Source: Yoonia sp. GPGPB17
GTDB taxonomy: Bacteria; Pseudomonadota; Alphaproteobacteria; Rhodobacterales; Rhodobacteraceae
Reading direction: 5' to 3'
DNA length: 64,000 nucleotides
Assembly (NCBI RefSeq): GCF_037892195.1
Contig: NZ_JATACI010000002.1
Span: forward strand, 496,001 to 560,000
Each line of letters starts with the position of its first letter. Positions within the stretch are counted from its first letter, which is position 1. This document shows, piece by piece, positions 27,288 through 34,634 of the stretch. The notes under the pieces were generated by a model. The model had not been told where the DNA came from, searched no databases, and was given only the letters and a program-made list of their open reading frames with translations. Made by a program: the position numbers and the translations under genes.

Positions 27288-27419
27288 TTGTATGTATTGC
27301 AAGTGCGAACGGAGCACTCTAGAATACAACCTGAAATTGTATAGTGGCGGGCTGCCGCGACGTTCTGACGCGCCCAGAGCGCCTAAAATTTGTGCTATTC
27401 TGCATACAGTTGGATACAA
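27288..27419. promoter_or_regulatory. repeated TTGTAT/ATACAA half-sites between P450 and B12-regulator genes
   Basis: Four copies of one hexamer occur in 132 bp: TTGTAT (27288), ATACAA (27324), TTGTAT (27337) and ATACAA (27414). The middle pair forms a perfect dyad ATACAA-N7-TTGTAT (27324-27342). A TGT-N12-ACA element (27391-27408), the PpsR/CrtJ-like pattern, also lies here but can arise by chance. The gap is otherwise AT-richer than its surroundings. Confidence 0.5.
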
Positions 27420-27479
27420 AAATCGTCTGGATGACGGACGCAGTGACGAGAACACTGGACCAACAAGGGGAGGGCGTTC

Positions 27480-28307
27480 ATGGTCAAAGCGCCTATGGAC
27501 GAAGAAGCGTTTGATCGCTCGGAATATCGCAAAGCTGACCGCCAATTCAGGGCGGCTGAAAGAGAGTTGCCGCACGACGCTGTCTCGGCGCTGGCGCGCG
27601 AAGTTGTTCGGCGTCTTGCATTCAGAATGCCACGTACTGTGAATAAAGAAGATCTGCCAACGGCAACGGATATTGATCTGTTGTGTGCAGCTTTGCTATC
27701 CGAAAAAAGAGATAGCGCCGCTGATCAGTTCATTCTGGCCGCCCGCCGCGACGGGGTGCCTGTCGATGCTATCTATCTGGGTTATGTCGCCGGTGCTGCG
27801 CGTCGCCTGGGCCAGATGTGGGATAATGATGAAATCTCATTCATCGACGTCACACTGGCCTGCGGCAAGCTGTATCGTATCATCCGTGGCCTGCGTCATG
27901 TGATTGCGCCCGGTATCCTGGCAGAGCGGGATGAATGGCCTGCGATGTTCGCCCTCGTGCCCGGTGAAACTCATACCTTGGGTATAGAAATTGCGACTGA
28001 CGTGTTCCGCCGTGAAGGTTGGGATGTGGATATGATGGTAGGGCTGGGCCATGAGATGCTGGTCGACCAGTCCGACCAACGCAACTATCGCGCGATCGTG
28101 CTGGTGGCAAATTCCGATGATATGATCGAGTCGCTGACCCGGCTGGTCCTGGCGATCCGGATTTCGCATCCGCTGGCGCATCTGGTGGTGGCGGGAAACA
28201 TTCTAGATCACCACCCGGATATTCTGGAGTTGGTCGGGGCTGATGCGATGATCAAGGATATCGAAACAGCCGTCAGCGCGTTGCGCCACGTGATCGAAGA
28301 CCCTTAG
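27480..28307 (+). CDS. cobalamin-binding regulator, PpaA/AerR-like
   Basis: A 275-residue protein. Residues about 75-135 form a helical cap (YLGYVAGAARRLGQMWDND) whose LGxxW pattern is the B12-binding_2 cap of light-sensing cobalamin proteins. Residues about 155-270 are a Rossmann-type B12 domain beginning VPGETHTLGIEIATDVF. The canonical DxHxxG is absent; the GE-THTLG form resembles AerR/PpaA, anti-repressors of photosynthesis genes that bind hydroxy-cobalamin through that His. No photosynthesis cluster or ppsR is visible in the window. Likely a light or B12-responsive regulator of the divergent P450 gene or of a distant locus (inference). Confidence 0.75.
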   Translation: MVKAPMDEEAFDRSEYRKADRQFRAAERELPHDAVSALAREVVRRLAFRMPRTVNKEDLPTATDIDLLCAALLSEKRDSAADQFILAARRDGVPVDAIYLGYVAGAARRLGQMWDNDEISFIDVTLACGKLYRIIRGLRHVIAPGILAERDEWPAMFALVPGETHTLGIEIATDVFRREGWDVDMMVGLGHEMLVDQSDQRNYRAIVLVANSDDMIESLTRLVLAIRISHPLAHLVVAGNILDHHPDILELVGADAMIKDIETAVSALRHVIEDP

Positions 28308-29035
28308 GCCGCTTCAAGCGCTGCAATAATTGGTGAAAAATCTGCGGTCGTCAGACTGGCCCCACCAACCAACGCGCCGTTCACATGCGGAACACCAAAG
28401 ATATCGGCGGCATTGCTGCCTTTGACCGATCCGCCGTAAAGCAGTGAAAACTCTGACCCGTCATCAAAACGGTCCTGCAGGCGTGCGCGGATATGAGCGT
28501 GTACTTCGGCGATCTGATCAGTGGTTGGGACCTTACCCGTACCAATGGCCCAAACCGGTTCATAGGCGATCACTGTCGTGAGCGCATCGGCGGTATCGGG
28601 CACGGATCCGGCAAGTTGTGCATCAATCACATCCAGCGTGGTGCCGGCTTCGCGCTCGTCCAGCGTTTCGCCAATACAGATCACCGCAATCAGACCGGCA
28701 TCATATGCTGCTTTAGACTTGGCCGCGATCAGTGCATCGGTTTCGCCATGGTCGGTGCGCCGCTCAGAGTGGCCGACCAACACGTAGCTGGCACCAACAT
28801 CTGCCAGCATCTCGGCACTGATATCGCCGGTATGCGCGCCAGCCTCTGCTGCGTGGCAGTCTTGCCCGCCGATATCGAAAGGGGTGTCCTCGCACGCGCT
28901 GATCAAGGTGAAAGGGGGGCAGATAAGGATCGCAATGTCCGCATCGCCGTGTTTGTCTTCCAGTCTCTGCAGTTCTGATAAGGTACTTTGCATCCCGTTC
29001 ATCTTCCAGTTTCCGGCGGCGATTTTACGGGGCAT
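28304..29035 (-). CDS. tpiA: triose-phosphate isomerase
   Basis: Glycolytic/gluconeogenic isomerase, 243 residues. Active-site Lys is in AAGNWKMNG, the electrophilic His in VLVGHSERR, the catalytic Glu in IAYEPVWAIGTG, and the phosphate loop is YGGSVKGSNA. It converges on the B12-regulator gene with a 4-bp overlap of stops. The TfoX-like gene lies 9 bp upstream. Confidence 0.97.
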   Translation of the reverse strand: MPRKIAAGNWKMNGMQSTLSELQRLEDKHGDADIAILICPPFTLISACEDTPFDIGGQDCHAAEAGAHTGDISAEMLADVGASYVLVGHSERRTDHGETDALIAAKSKAAYDAGLIAVICIGETLDEREAGTTLDVIDAQLAGSVPDTADALTTVIAYEPVWAIGTGKVPTTDQIAEVHAHIRARLQDRFDDGSEFSLLYGGSVKGSNAADIFGVPHVNGALVGGASLTTADFSPIIAALEAA

Positions 29036-29044
29036 GGCAGGTCC

Positions 29045-29344
29045 TTAGGTCAGTGAAGCAATAGTGCGTCTTGCTAATGTGCAGGCCTCTTGCGGATCGT
29101 CAAGGGCTGCCTCGGGAATGGACCAGTAGGGCATGTTGTGAAATTGGGTGGCGCCGTCATCTGCCAGTTCTGTGACGATGTTGCCTTTTGACTTCAGATA
29201 CAGCGTGCCGTCGCTGCTCATCAGCGCGAAAACCGCGCCATCGAGGTAAAGGCACATGCCGCCAAACATTTTGCGGATGCTGATTTTGCCAAGCTCGGAA
29301 AATAGATCGGTCGCGAATGCGATATCCGCATCCGCAAGGGCCAT
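29045..29344 (-). CDS. TfoX N-terminal domain protein
   Basis: A 99-residue protein with the TfoX N-domain pattern (ISIRKMFGGMCLYLDGAVFALM, LYLKSKG and YWSIPEAALDD). Only the N-domain is present. Full-length TfoX/Sxy regulates competence in gammaproteobacteria, but single-domain forms are widespread and uncharacterised. Its ATG overlaps the stop of the A-type carrier gene (ATGA), so the two are translated together. Confidence 0.88.
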   Translation of the reverse strand: MALADADIAFATDLFSELGKISIRKMFGGMCLYLDGAVFALMSSDGTLYLKSKGNIVTELADDGATQFHNMPYWSIPEAALDDPQEACTLARRTIASLT

Positions 29345-29706
29345 CAGGTGACCGAGATGTTTTCGTCAAACTTGATCGACTCGCCGCATCCGCAGGCATC
29401 GACCACATTCGGATTGCGGAATTTGAAGCCGGATTCCAGCAGCGACACCTCATAGTCGATCTCGGTTCCGAACAGGAACATCTGCGCCATTGGTGCGATC
29501 ATCACACGGGCGCCATCCTGTTCGACGACTTCATCGAGCGGATCAACCTCCGTCACATAGTCCATGGTGTATTCCATTCCCGCGCAGCCGCCTTTCTTGA
29601 CGCCAATGCGCAGGCCCTGATGGCCGTCTTTGTCCATCAGCTTTGCAATCTGTGCTGCCGCCTTATCAGTGATGCTGACCGCTTGTTTGCCTGAAATGCC
29701 GAACAT
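29344..29706 (-). CDS. A-type iron-sulfur cluster carrier (HesB/IscA/ErpA family)
   Basis: A 120-residue scaffold/carrier passing Fe-S clusters to client enzymes. The three family Cys are present: one in KKGGCAGMEY and two in VDACGCGES. The ATG at 29706 (MFGISGKQAV) is chosen over 29727 for better conservation and a GGAG upstream. It is not in a suf operon here; a SufT-like gene is 3 kb away. Could be erpA or sufA-like; I do not fix the symbol. Confidence 0.92.
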   Translation of the reverse strand: MFGISGKQAVSITDKAAAQIAKLMDKDGHQGLRIGVKKGGCAGMEYTMDYVTEVDPLDEVVEQDGARVMIAPMAQMFLFGTEIDYEVSLLESGFKFRNPNVVDACGCGESIKFDENISVT

Positions 29707-29751
29707 GTGAGTGCTCCTTTCGTCCATATGTAGGGCGTTTGGCGTGCGTGC

Positions 29752-30453
29752 TCAAGATGGGGTGGGGGCAATGCCGTAGAATGTGATGAGTGATAATGTC
29801 GCAAAGCTGATCAGCAGCGCCCACCCGAAGGAAGCCAGCGTGCCGATAATCACATATTCACCGGCCTTCTGATCCTTTGAGGCTGTATCAAAGCGCAGCA
29901 CTGATTTGGCCGCGATCAGAAAACCGATGCCACCGGGTTGCCCCGCCAAGACCATCAGGAAGATCAACGCCCGTTCCAACAGGCCGATCATACGACCGGC
30001 CTCTGGCAGGCCTTGTTGCGGCATCATATGGAAGTCCTGCATCAGCAACCCAACCGCCGGACCGCCAGCATGAACACACAGGATCAGCCCGGCGCCGATG
30101 GCCAGCAGGTATTGCACCCAGATGGTGGCGTCTGGCCAAAGCAAGGCCAGGTCCGGCCAGAACCACAAAACGGCAGCGATTGTCGCAACATGGGCCAGTT
30201 GATCGGCGACGTAGGCCCATAGTCTTTCGGGGGCGATGTGCGTTTTGATTAAGTCGATGCCCAGATGCAGCACGGTGATGGTGAGGGCGGGCAGTATTTC
30301 TCCACGCAATGCCAGTAGTGTCAGCAGGAACACGACACCGATATGCGCGCCCATCGCTGCGGGCTTTTTCTTGTTGGCGATGATCCAGCTGTTTTGCAGC
30401 GGATAATCGGCCAGCAGATGTGCAACAAGCAGGGCGAGGGCGGTGGTCAGCAT
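29752..30453 (-). CDS. DUF3307 multi-spanning membrane protein
   Basis: A 233-residue membrane protein with about six hydrophobic segments. The N-terminus LLVAHLLADYPLQNSWIIANKK and HLGIDLIKTHIAP are DUF3307 signatures with conserved Asp/His residues in membrane segments. It lies 9 bp downstream of the SatD-like regulator gene on the same strand. SatD and DUF3307 proteins (SatE in streptococci) are often paired. Transport or sensing roles are suspected but unproven. Confidence 0.85.
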   Translation of the reverse strand: MLTTALALLVAHLLADYPLQNSWIIANKKKPAAMGAHIGVVFLLTLLALRGEILPALTITVLHLGIDLIKTHIAPERLWAYVADQLAHVATIAAVLWFWPDLALLWPDATIWVQYLLAIGAGLILCVHAGGPAVGLLMQDFHMMPQQGLPEAGRMIGLLERALIFLMVLAGQPGGIGFLIAAKSVLRFDTASKDQKAGEYVIIGTLASFGWALLISFATLSLITFYGIAPTPS

Positions 30454-30462
30454 GTGATTGGC

Positions 30463-31104
30463 CTAGTGCGATGCGTAGTCATGGGTGCGCATAGCGTAAA
30501 GCGCATTGTCGAAATAGGATAGCCCAGCGCCCGCAAGGCGGCTTTGGATCGCCTGTCTGGTGACACCCAGCTTTTCAGCGATGTCTTCATGCCGGGTCAG
30601 ATGCCCCTCAAGCTGGATCGCGATCACTTCGGCCTGCGTTGCCGTCCACCCGGCGGCGATCCATTCGGCAAGATCAATGATCGCGACCTGTTCTTTGCTG
30701 ATCCCGTGCCCCGCCAGCGCAATCATCCGGTTGCGCCCCATATCGGCAAGACGATCGCCGGATACAAAGAACGCGGGGCCCGTTGCATCGGATAGATCCC
30801 GGCTGCCCAGCGTTTCAACGGTGCCGACCCCAACCGAGATGCGCGTGGCAATTCGTGTTTTGCCAGCTTTCAGCTGTGCTATGAAATACAGGGCGGCATC
30901 CAACAGCAGACCCGGTTTCGTCAGCACAATCTGCCAGCCATCACCGCGATAGCGGGTAAACCGGACGTCTTGGTCCCAAGCGCTACCGAAGTGGTGTGCA
31001 GCGTGGTGCAGAATATCGAATGTCTGTTCAACGGCTGCGGTGTCTGACTGACGTGACTTGATCAGGTCGCCCGTAAGAACTGCGCAAAGTAGTGAATCTG
31101 ACAT
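30463..31104 (-). CDS. SatD-like regulator with C-terminal helix-turn-helix
   Basis: A 213-residue protein. The N-terminal part has LTGDLIKSR and, at about residues 50-57, RYRGDGWQ, then RISVGVGTVE, an arrangement like SatD proteins and reminiscent of the nucleotide-cyclase/GGDEF fold (resemblance only). The last 40 residues hold a helix-turn-helix (DIAEKLGVTRQAIQSRLAG). The ATG at 31104 is chosen over a TTG at 31110. No Shine-Dalgarno is seen, and a -10-like GATAAT ends only eight bases before the ATG, so the mRNA may be leaderless. Two 19-bp inverted repeats upstream fit autoregulation. It is probably the first gene of a unit with DUF3307. Confidence 0.72.
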   Translation of the reverse strand: MSDSLLCAVLTGDLIKSRQSDTAAVEQTFDILHHAAHHFGSAWDQDVRFTRYRGDGWQIVLTKPGLLLDAALYFIAQLKAGKTRIATRISVGVGTVETLGSRDLSDATGPAFFVSGDRLADMGRNRMIALAGHGISKEQVAIIDLAEWIAAGWTATQAEVIAIQLEGHLTRHEDIAEKLGVTRQAIQSRLAGAGLSYFDNALYAMRTHDYASH

Positions 31105-31112
31105 GAGCAAGG

Positions 31113-31168
31113 ATTATCATTTGCTCAGATATATAGCAAGTATTTTTATTTGCTTTTGTGCGAAGCAA
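31113..31168 (-). promoter_or_regulatory. duplicated TTGCT-N9-AGCAA operators at SatD-like gene
   Basis: Two inverted repeats of identical form, TTGCT-N9-AGCAA (31121-31139 and 31150-31168), have centres 29 bp apart. On the minus strand TTGCTA (-35-like, in the first repeat) and GATAAT (31118-31113, -10-like) are 15 bp apart, so the proximal repeat would cover the promoter. The region is strongly AT-rich. Confidence 0.6.
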
Positions 31169-31188
31169 TAAAATTAGCTTGCATAAGG

Positions 31189-31214
31189 GCTCCGGGGTGC
31201 AATCCCCCCGGAGC
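31189..31214 (-). terminator. hairpin after glycerophosphodiesterase gene
   Basis: GCTCCGGGG-N8-CCCCGGAGC, a perfect 9-bp stem just beyond the stop at 31225. No T-tract follows, so it may be a weak terminator or 3'-stabilising element. Confidence 0.5.
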
Positions 31215-31224
31215 AACTGATCAA

Positions 31225-32427
31225 TTACAGGCCCATGCAGTTTGCATAGTAGGTTGTGGTTGCAGGCCAGTCCGAAAAGACGCCTTCAACGCCCACCTGC
31301 TGTGCCAGCACATCAAGCACTTCAAAATAATCACCATCGTTGTCAGTCACATCAGCGACAGACTGGAAGTACCAGCCACCACCATTGCCCAATGGGCCAG
31401 AGCGTTCCAGCGTCCAGGTGATGATCTGCAAATCGGCCTCTTTGGCCGCATTGGCCAGCGCTGATGGCACAATCCGACCATCTTCCAGCGTCAACAACAT
31501 CCACGTTGGGGGCGCGATGATGTTGATTCCGATCGCTTTCAGCTCTTCCATGGTGTTTGGCCATGTCGCTGGGTCCTGTGGTGAGTATCCTTCGATGTTA
31601 TACTCGTCCATCAGATAGACGGCCTGTGCGCCGAATTCAGGTTCGTTTGCGATCCAGTACAGAACATCGTCCATATTGAAAGACTGCAACCAGACGTCAG
31701 ATGCGGGCACACCGGCAGCCTTATATTCATCCACCAGCTTTTGTGCATAGTCTTCCTGGCTAAAGCCGTTGAACGGCATTTCGACAGACGGCGATTTCAG
31801 TTCCGGTGTGAATTTCGCACCCAGATTGCGGAAAACCTCGATCGACTCTGCGTGGGTCATCAGCGTGGTATTATTCACATAGAGATCAGTGCGCCAATCC
31901 GCTGTGCCGCCAAGATATTCTTCTGCCGTTGTGGCGGCAGCGTTGGATGCATCCATCTTGGGCGAGAGTGTCCGGAACTCAGCCAGCGTGATATCCGACG
32001 TGCGGCATTCGGCACTGGCAGGATCGTCACCATTGGCGGGGCTGAAGGGAGTGGTGCATTGATCGGCCAGATCGCTCACCACGATATCTGTGGTGGTGTG
32101 CAGATCGTTCTGGGCGTGGCGGCAGACCAGCTCCAGATCAGATGTAAATGTGACATCACACTCAAGAATGCCTGCACCCATCTGCGCTGCTGCAACGTTT
32201 GATTCAACCGTATGTTCAGGGAACATCAAGGGGGCACCACGGTGCCCGATAGAGAAATCAGAACGGGCAGGGGTCTGTGCGGCACAGGATTGCAGCTTTG
32301 ATTTCAAAGGGCTGTCGTCCATCTGGTCAATCAAAAAGGCCGGGCGTGGGCCGTAGGTCAGATGCGCGTCAGCAAGGGCAGATGTGGCCGCAAGGGTTGC
32401 GATCACTGTCAGGGAAAAGCGCGTCAT
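31225..32427 (-). CDS. secreted glycerophosphodiester phosphodiesterase
   Basis: A 400-residue GDPD/UgpQ-family enzyme. It has a signal peptide (residues 1-19, ending TSALADA) and so is periplasmic or secreted. Catalytic motif [14 protein letters not shown] contains HRG and the general-acid His. Metal ligands follow in [17 protein letters not shown], and the FTPELKSPS strand carries the second Glu. The length resembles periplasmic GlpQ more than cytosolic UgpQ. Likely scavenges glycerol phosphate from lipid head groups. Confidence 0.92.
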   Translation of the reverse strand: MTRFSLTVIATLAATSALADAHLTYGPRPAFLIDQMDDSPLKSKLQSCAAQTPARSDFSIGHRGAPLMFPEHTVESNVAAAQMGAGILECDVTFTSDLELVCRHAQNDLHTTTDIVVSDLADQCTTPFSPANGDDPASAECRTSDITLAEFRTLSPKMDASNAAATTAEEYLGGTADWRTDLYVNNTTLMTHAESIEVFRNLGAKFTPELKSPSVEMPFNGFSQEDYAQKLVDEYKAAGVPASDVWLQSFNMDDVLYWIANEPEFGAQAVYLMDEYNIEGYSPQDPATWPNTMEELKAIGINIIAPPTWMLLTLEDGRIVPSALANAAKEADLQIITWTLERSGPLGNGGGWYFQSVADVTDNDGDYFEVLDVLAQQVGVEGVFSDWPATTTYYANCMGL

Positions 32428-32511
32428 AGCGTACTCCGTTGTTAAACATGAGCGCCGGGATGTGCGCCTATTGTAACGGGGAGTTTACGGTTTGATGACG
32501 ATTTGCCGAAG

Positions 32512-32874
32512 TTACATGAAACCCAGTTCAAGCCGGGCTTCGTCAGACATCATGTCCATGCCCCATTGCGGCTCGAACGTCATTTCCACGTCGACTTGTT
32601 TCACACCGGGCAGCGGTTCAATGGCATCGGCAACCCAGCCGGGCATTTCACCAGCCACAGGGCAGCCCGGGGCTGTCAGGGTCATGATCACGTTGACGGC
32701 GTTATCGTCCTTGATGTCAATCGTATAGATAAGGCCAAGATCATAGATGTTGACCGGGATTTCAGGGTCATAGACAGACTGGCAGGCTTTGACGACGTCC
32801 TCGTACAAAGGATGGTCCGTGGTCGAGGGTGCAATCATCGGTGCACCTTCAAGCTGAGCGTTGCTATCAGTCAT
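32512..32874 (-). CDS. sufT: MIP18/SufT-like Fe-S assembly protein
   Basis: A 120-residue DUF59 protein. The family core is seen: SVYDPEIPVNIYDLGLIY, then MTLTAPGCPVAGEMP with the conserved reactive Cys. SufT-type proteins help mature Fe-S enzymes. The ATG at 32874 has AGGGA upstream; an internal ATG 12 codons later is possible. No suf operon neighbours it in the window. Confidence 0.85.
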   Translation of the reverse strand: MTDSNAQLEGAPMIAPSTTDHPLYEDVVKACQSVYDPEIPVNIYDLGLIYTIDIKDDNAVNVIMTLTAPGCPVAGEMPGWVADAIEPLPGVKQVDVEMTFEPQWGMDMMSDEARLELGFM

Positions 32875-32944
32875 GGCATTGTTCCCTGCAATTCCTGAGC
32901 AAACATATAGGGTTTGGGCTGGGGGCCGTAAAGGGGTCGTGGGC

Positions 32945-33196
32945 TTAGTGCGACCTTAGCGCCGCAACCAATGCTGCGTTCTCGACTTCCCAAGCCTTGA
33001 ACAACAAATAGGCTTCGGTGTTCTGTTCTTTTGTGAGTATCGAGCCGGGGCGCGCAAGAGCGCCCTCCAAAAACAGGCGTTTGGCTTGTTGATAGGTCTC
33101 GTTGCAGGCAAAACGCTCAATCTGGGTCAGTTGATGCGCTTCGGCGAGGGCCGTGCATTCATAATAGACGCTGAGAAGTTGTAAGAGTTGATCCAT
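32945..33196 (-). CDS. small hypothetical protein
   Basis: An 83-residue, mainly helical soluble protein with two Cys (residues 14 and 31). No family was recognised. It starts at the ATG at 33196 and lies 70 bp upstream of the sufT-like gene, divergent from tgt. Codon use matches its neighbours. Confidence 0.6.
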   Translation of the reverse strand: MDQLLQLLSVYYECTALAEAHQLTQIERFACNETYQQAKRLFLEGALARPGSILTKEQNTEAYLLFKAWEVENAALVAALRSH

Positions 33197-33299
33197 TTCC
33201 CGACATTACCACCCTGCTACGGCCCGAGTGATCACAAAACGCGGAGCGCAGTGGCGTGTCGCACCTTGGCAATTCTCCTCAGATCAGTGAAGAGGGGGC

Positions 33300-34433
33300 A
33301 TGACAGAACGTTTTTCATTCACTCTGAACGCCACAGACGGCAAAGCCCGCACCGGCGTCATCTCAACCCCCCGCGGCGATATCCGCACGCCTGCCTTTAT
33401 GCCGGTTGGCACCGCTGCGACGGTTAAGGCAATGATGCCGGAAAGCGTGGCTGCGACCGGTGCCGATATCCTGTTGGGCAATACCTATCACTTGATGCTG
33501 CGCCCGACGGCGGAACGCATCGACCGCTTGGGCGGGCTGCACAGGTTCATGAATTGGGACAAACCGATCCTGACCGACAGCGGCGGCTTTCAAGTCATGA
33601 GCCTGGCTGACCTGCGTAAAATGACTGAGAAGGGTGTGACCTTCAAAAGCCATATTGACGGGTCGAAGCATGAGCTGACGCCGGAACGGTCGATGGAGAT
33701 CCAAAAGCTGCTTGGGTCCGATATTGTGATGTGTTTTGACGAATGCCCCGCACTGCCTGCGGACCGCAAGCGGATCGCCGAAAGTATGGAACTGTCGATG
33801 CGCTGGGCGCAGCGGTCGCGCGATGCATTCGGCGACCGGCCCGGTTATGCGCTGTTCGGCATTCAACAGGGTGGTTTGGAGGAAGACCTGCGCGCCCAAA
33901 GCGCCGCGGCATTGAAGGCTGTTGAGTTTGATGGCTACGCGATCGGTGGCCTTGCGGTCGGTGAAGGACAGGAGGCCATGTTCAGCACCCTCGACTTTGC
34001 GCCCGATCAATTGCCCATGGACAAACCGCGCTACCTGATGGGTGTTGGCAAGCCCGACGATATCGTGGGGGCGGTGAAGCGCGGGGTCGATATGATGGAT
34101 TGCGTGCTGCCCAGCCGATCTGGGCGCACGGGCCAGCTGTTTACGCGCCGGGGCGTCGTGAACATCAAAAACGCCCGCCATGCGGATGATCCGCGCCCAT
34201 TGGACGAACACTGCACCTGTCCGGCCTGCCGCCACTACTCTCGCGCTTACCTACACCATGTGTTCCGCGCGAATGAGATGATCGCTGGCATGCTGCTAAC
34301 CTGGCATAACCTGCACTACTTCCAAGAGCTCATGCAGGGGATGCGTGATGCGATAGCTGCGGGGGCATTCGCCGCTTGGGAGGCGGATTTTCATGCAACG
34401 CGTGCGCTAGGTGATATTGAACCTCTCTGCTGA
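33300..34433 (+). CDS. tgt: queuine tRNA-ribosyltransferase
   Basis: A 377-residue enzyme that exchanges guanine-34 for preQ1 in GUN anticodons, including the tRNA-Asp genes in this window. The nucleophile and substrate loops [10 protein letters not shown] and VMCFDECPA are seen. The lower binding pocket is GGLAVGE, the second Asp is in [12 protein letters not shown], and the zinc site is [29 protein letters not shown] lies directly upstream. queA, the next enzyme, is at 60723. Confidence 0.97.
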   Translation: MTERFSFTLNATDGKARTGVISTPRGDIRTPAFMPVGTAATVKAMMPESVAATGADILLGNTYHLMLRPTAERIDRLGGLHRFMNWDKPILTDSGGFQVMSLADLRKMTEKGVTFKSHIDGSKHELTPERSMEIQKLLGSDIVMCFDECPALPADRKRIAESMELSMRWAQRSRDAFGDRPGYALFGIQQGGLEEDLRAQSAAALKAVEFDGYAIGGLAVGEGQEAMFSTLDFAPDQLPMDKPRYLMGVGKPDDIVGAVKRGVDMMDCVLPSRSGRTGQLFTRRGVVNIKNARHADDPRPLDEHCTCPACRHYSRAYLHHVFRANEMIAGMLLTWHNLHYFQELMQGMRDAIAAGAFAAWEADFHATRALGDIEPLC

Positions 34434-34532
34434 CCTGGCATTTTGGTGAATTTGGGTGGTTTTTTGTGTATTCACGCCTTGCGACTCTGGCCCGTCACAG
34501 GCACTGTTCGCCAATTGCACAGATATGTCTGG

Positions 34533-34560
34533 TTGAAACCCCCATCACCTCACCCCACAT
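34533..34560 (+). promoter_or_regulatory. candidate RpoH (sigma-32) promoter for lon
   Basis: TTGAAA (34533-34538), 14-bp spacer, CCCCACAT (34553-34560) resembles the heat-shock pattern CTTGAA-N13-17-CCCCATNT. It is about 75 bp upstream of the lon start; lon is a classic RpoH target. Confidence 0.55.
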
Positions 34561-34634
34561 ATTGATGCCAAGAGGAGATGCGCCATGTTGCCGCCAAGCG
34601 GGGCGGGTGTGTCTTGCCAAAAAAGGAAAAGAGC

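Noticed and set aside
33363..34235. Minus-strand frame of 290 residues opposite tgt
   Set aside because: A shadow frame; tgt is complete on the plus strand.
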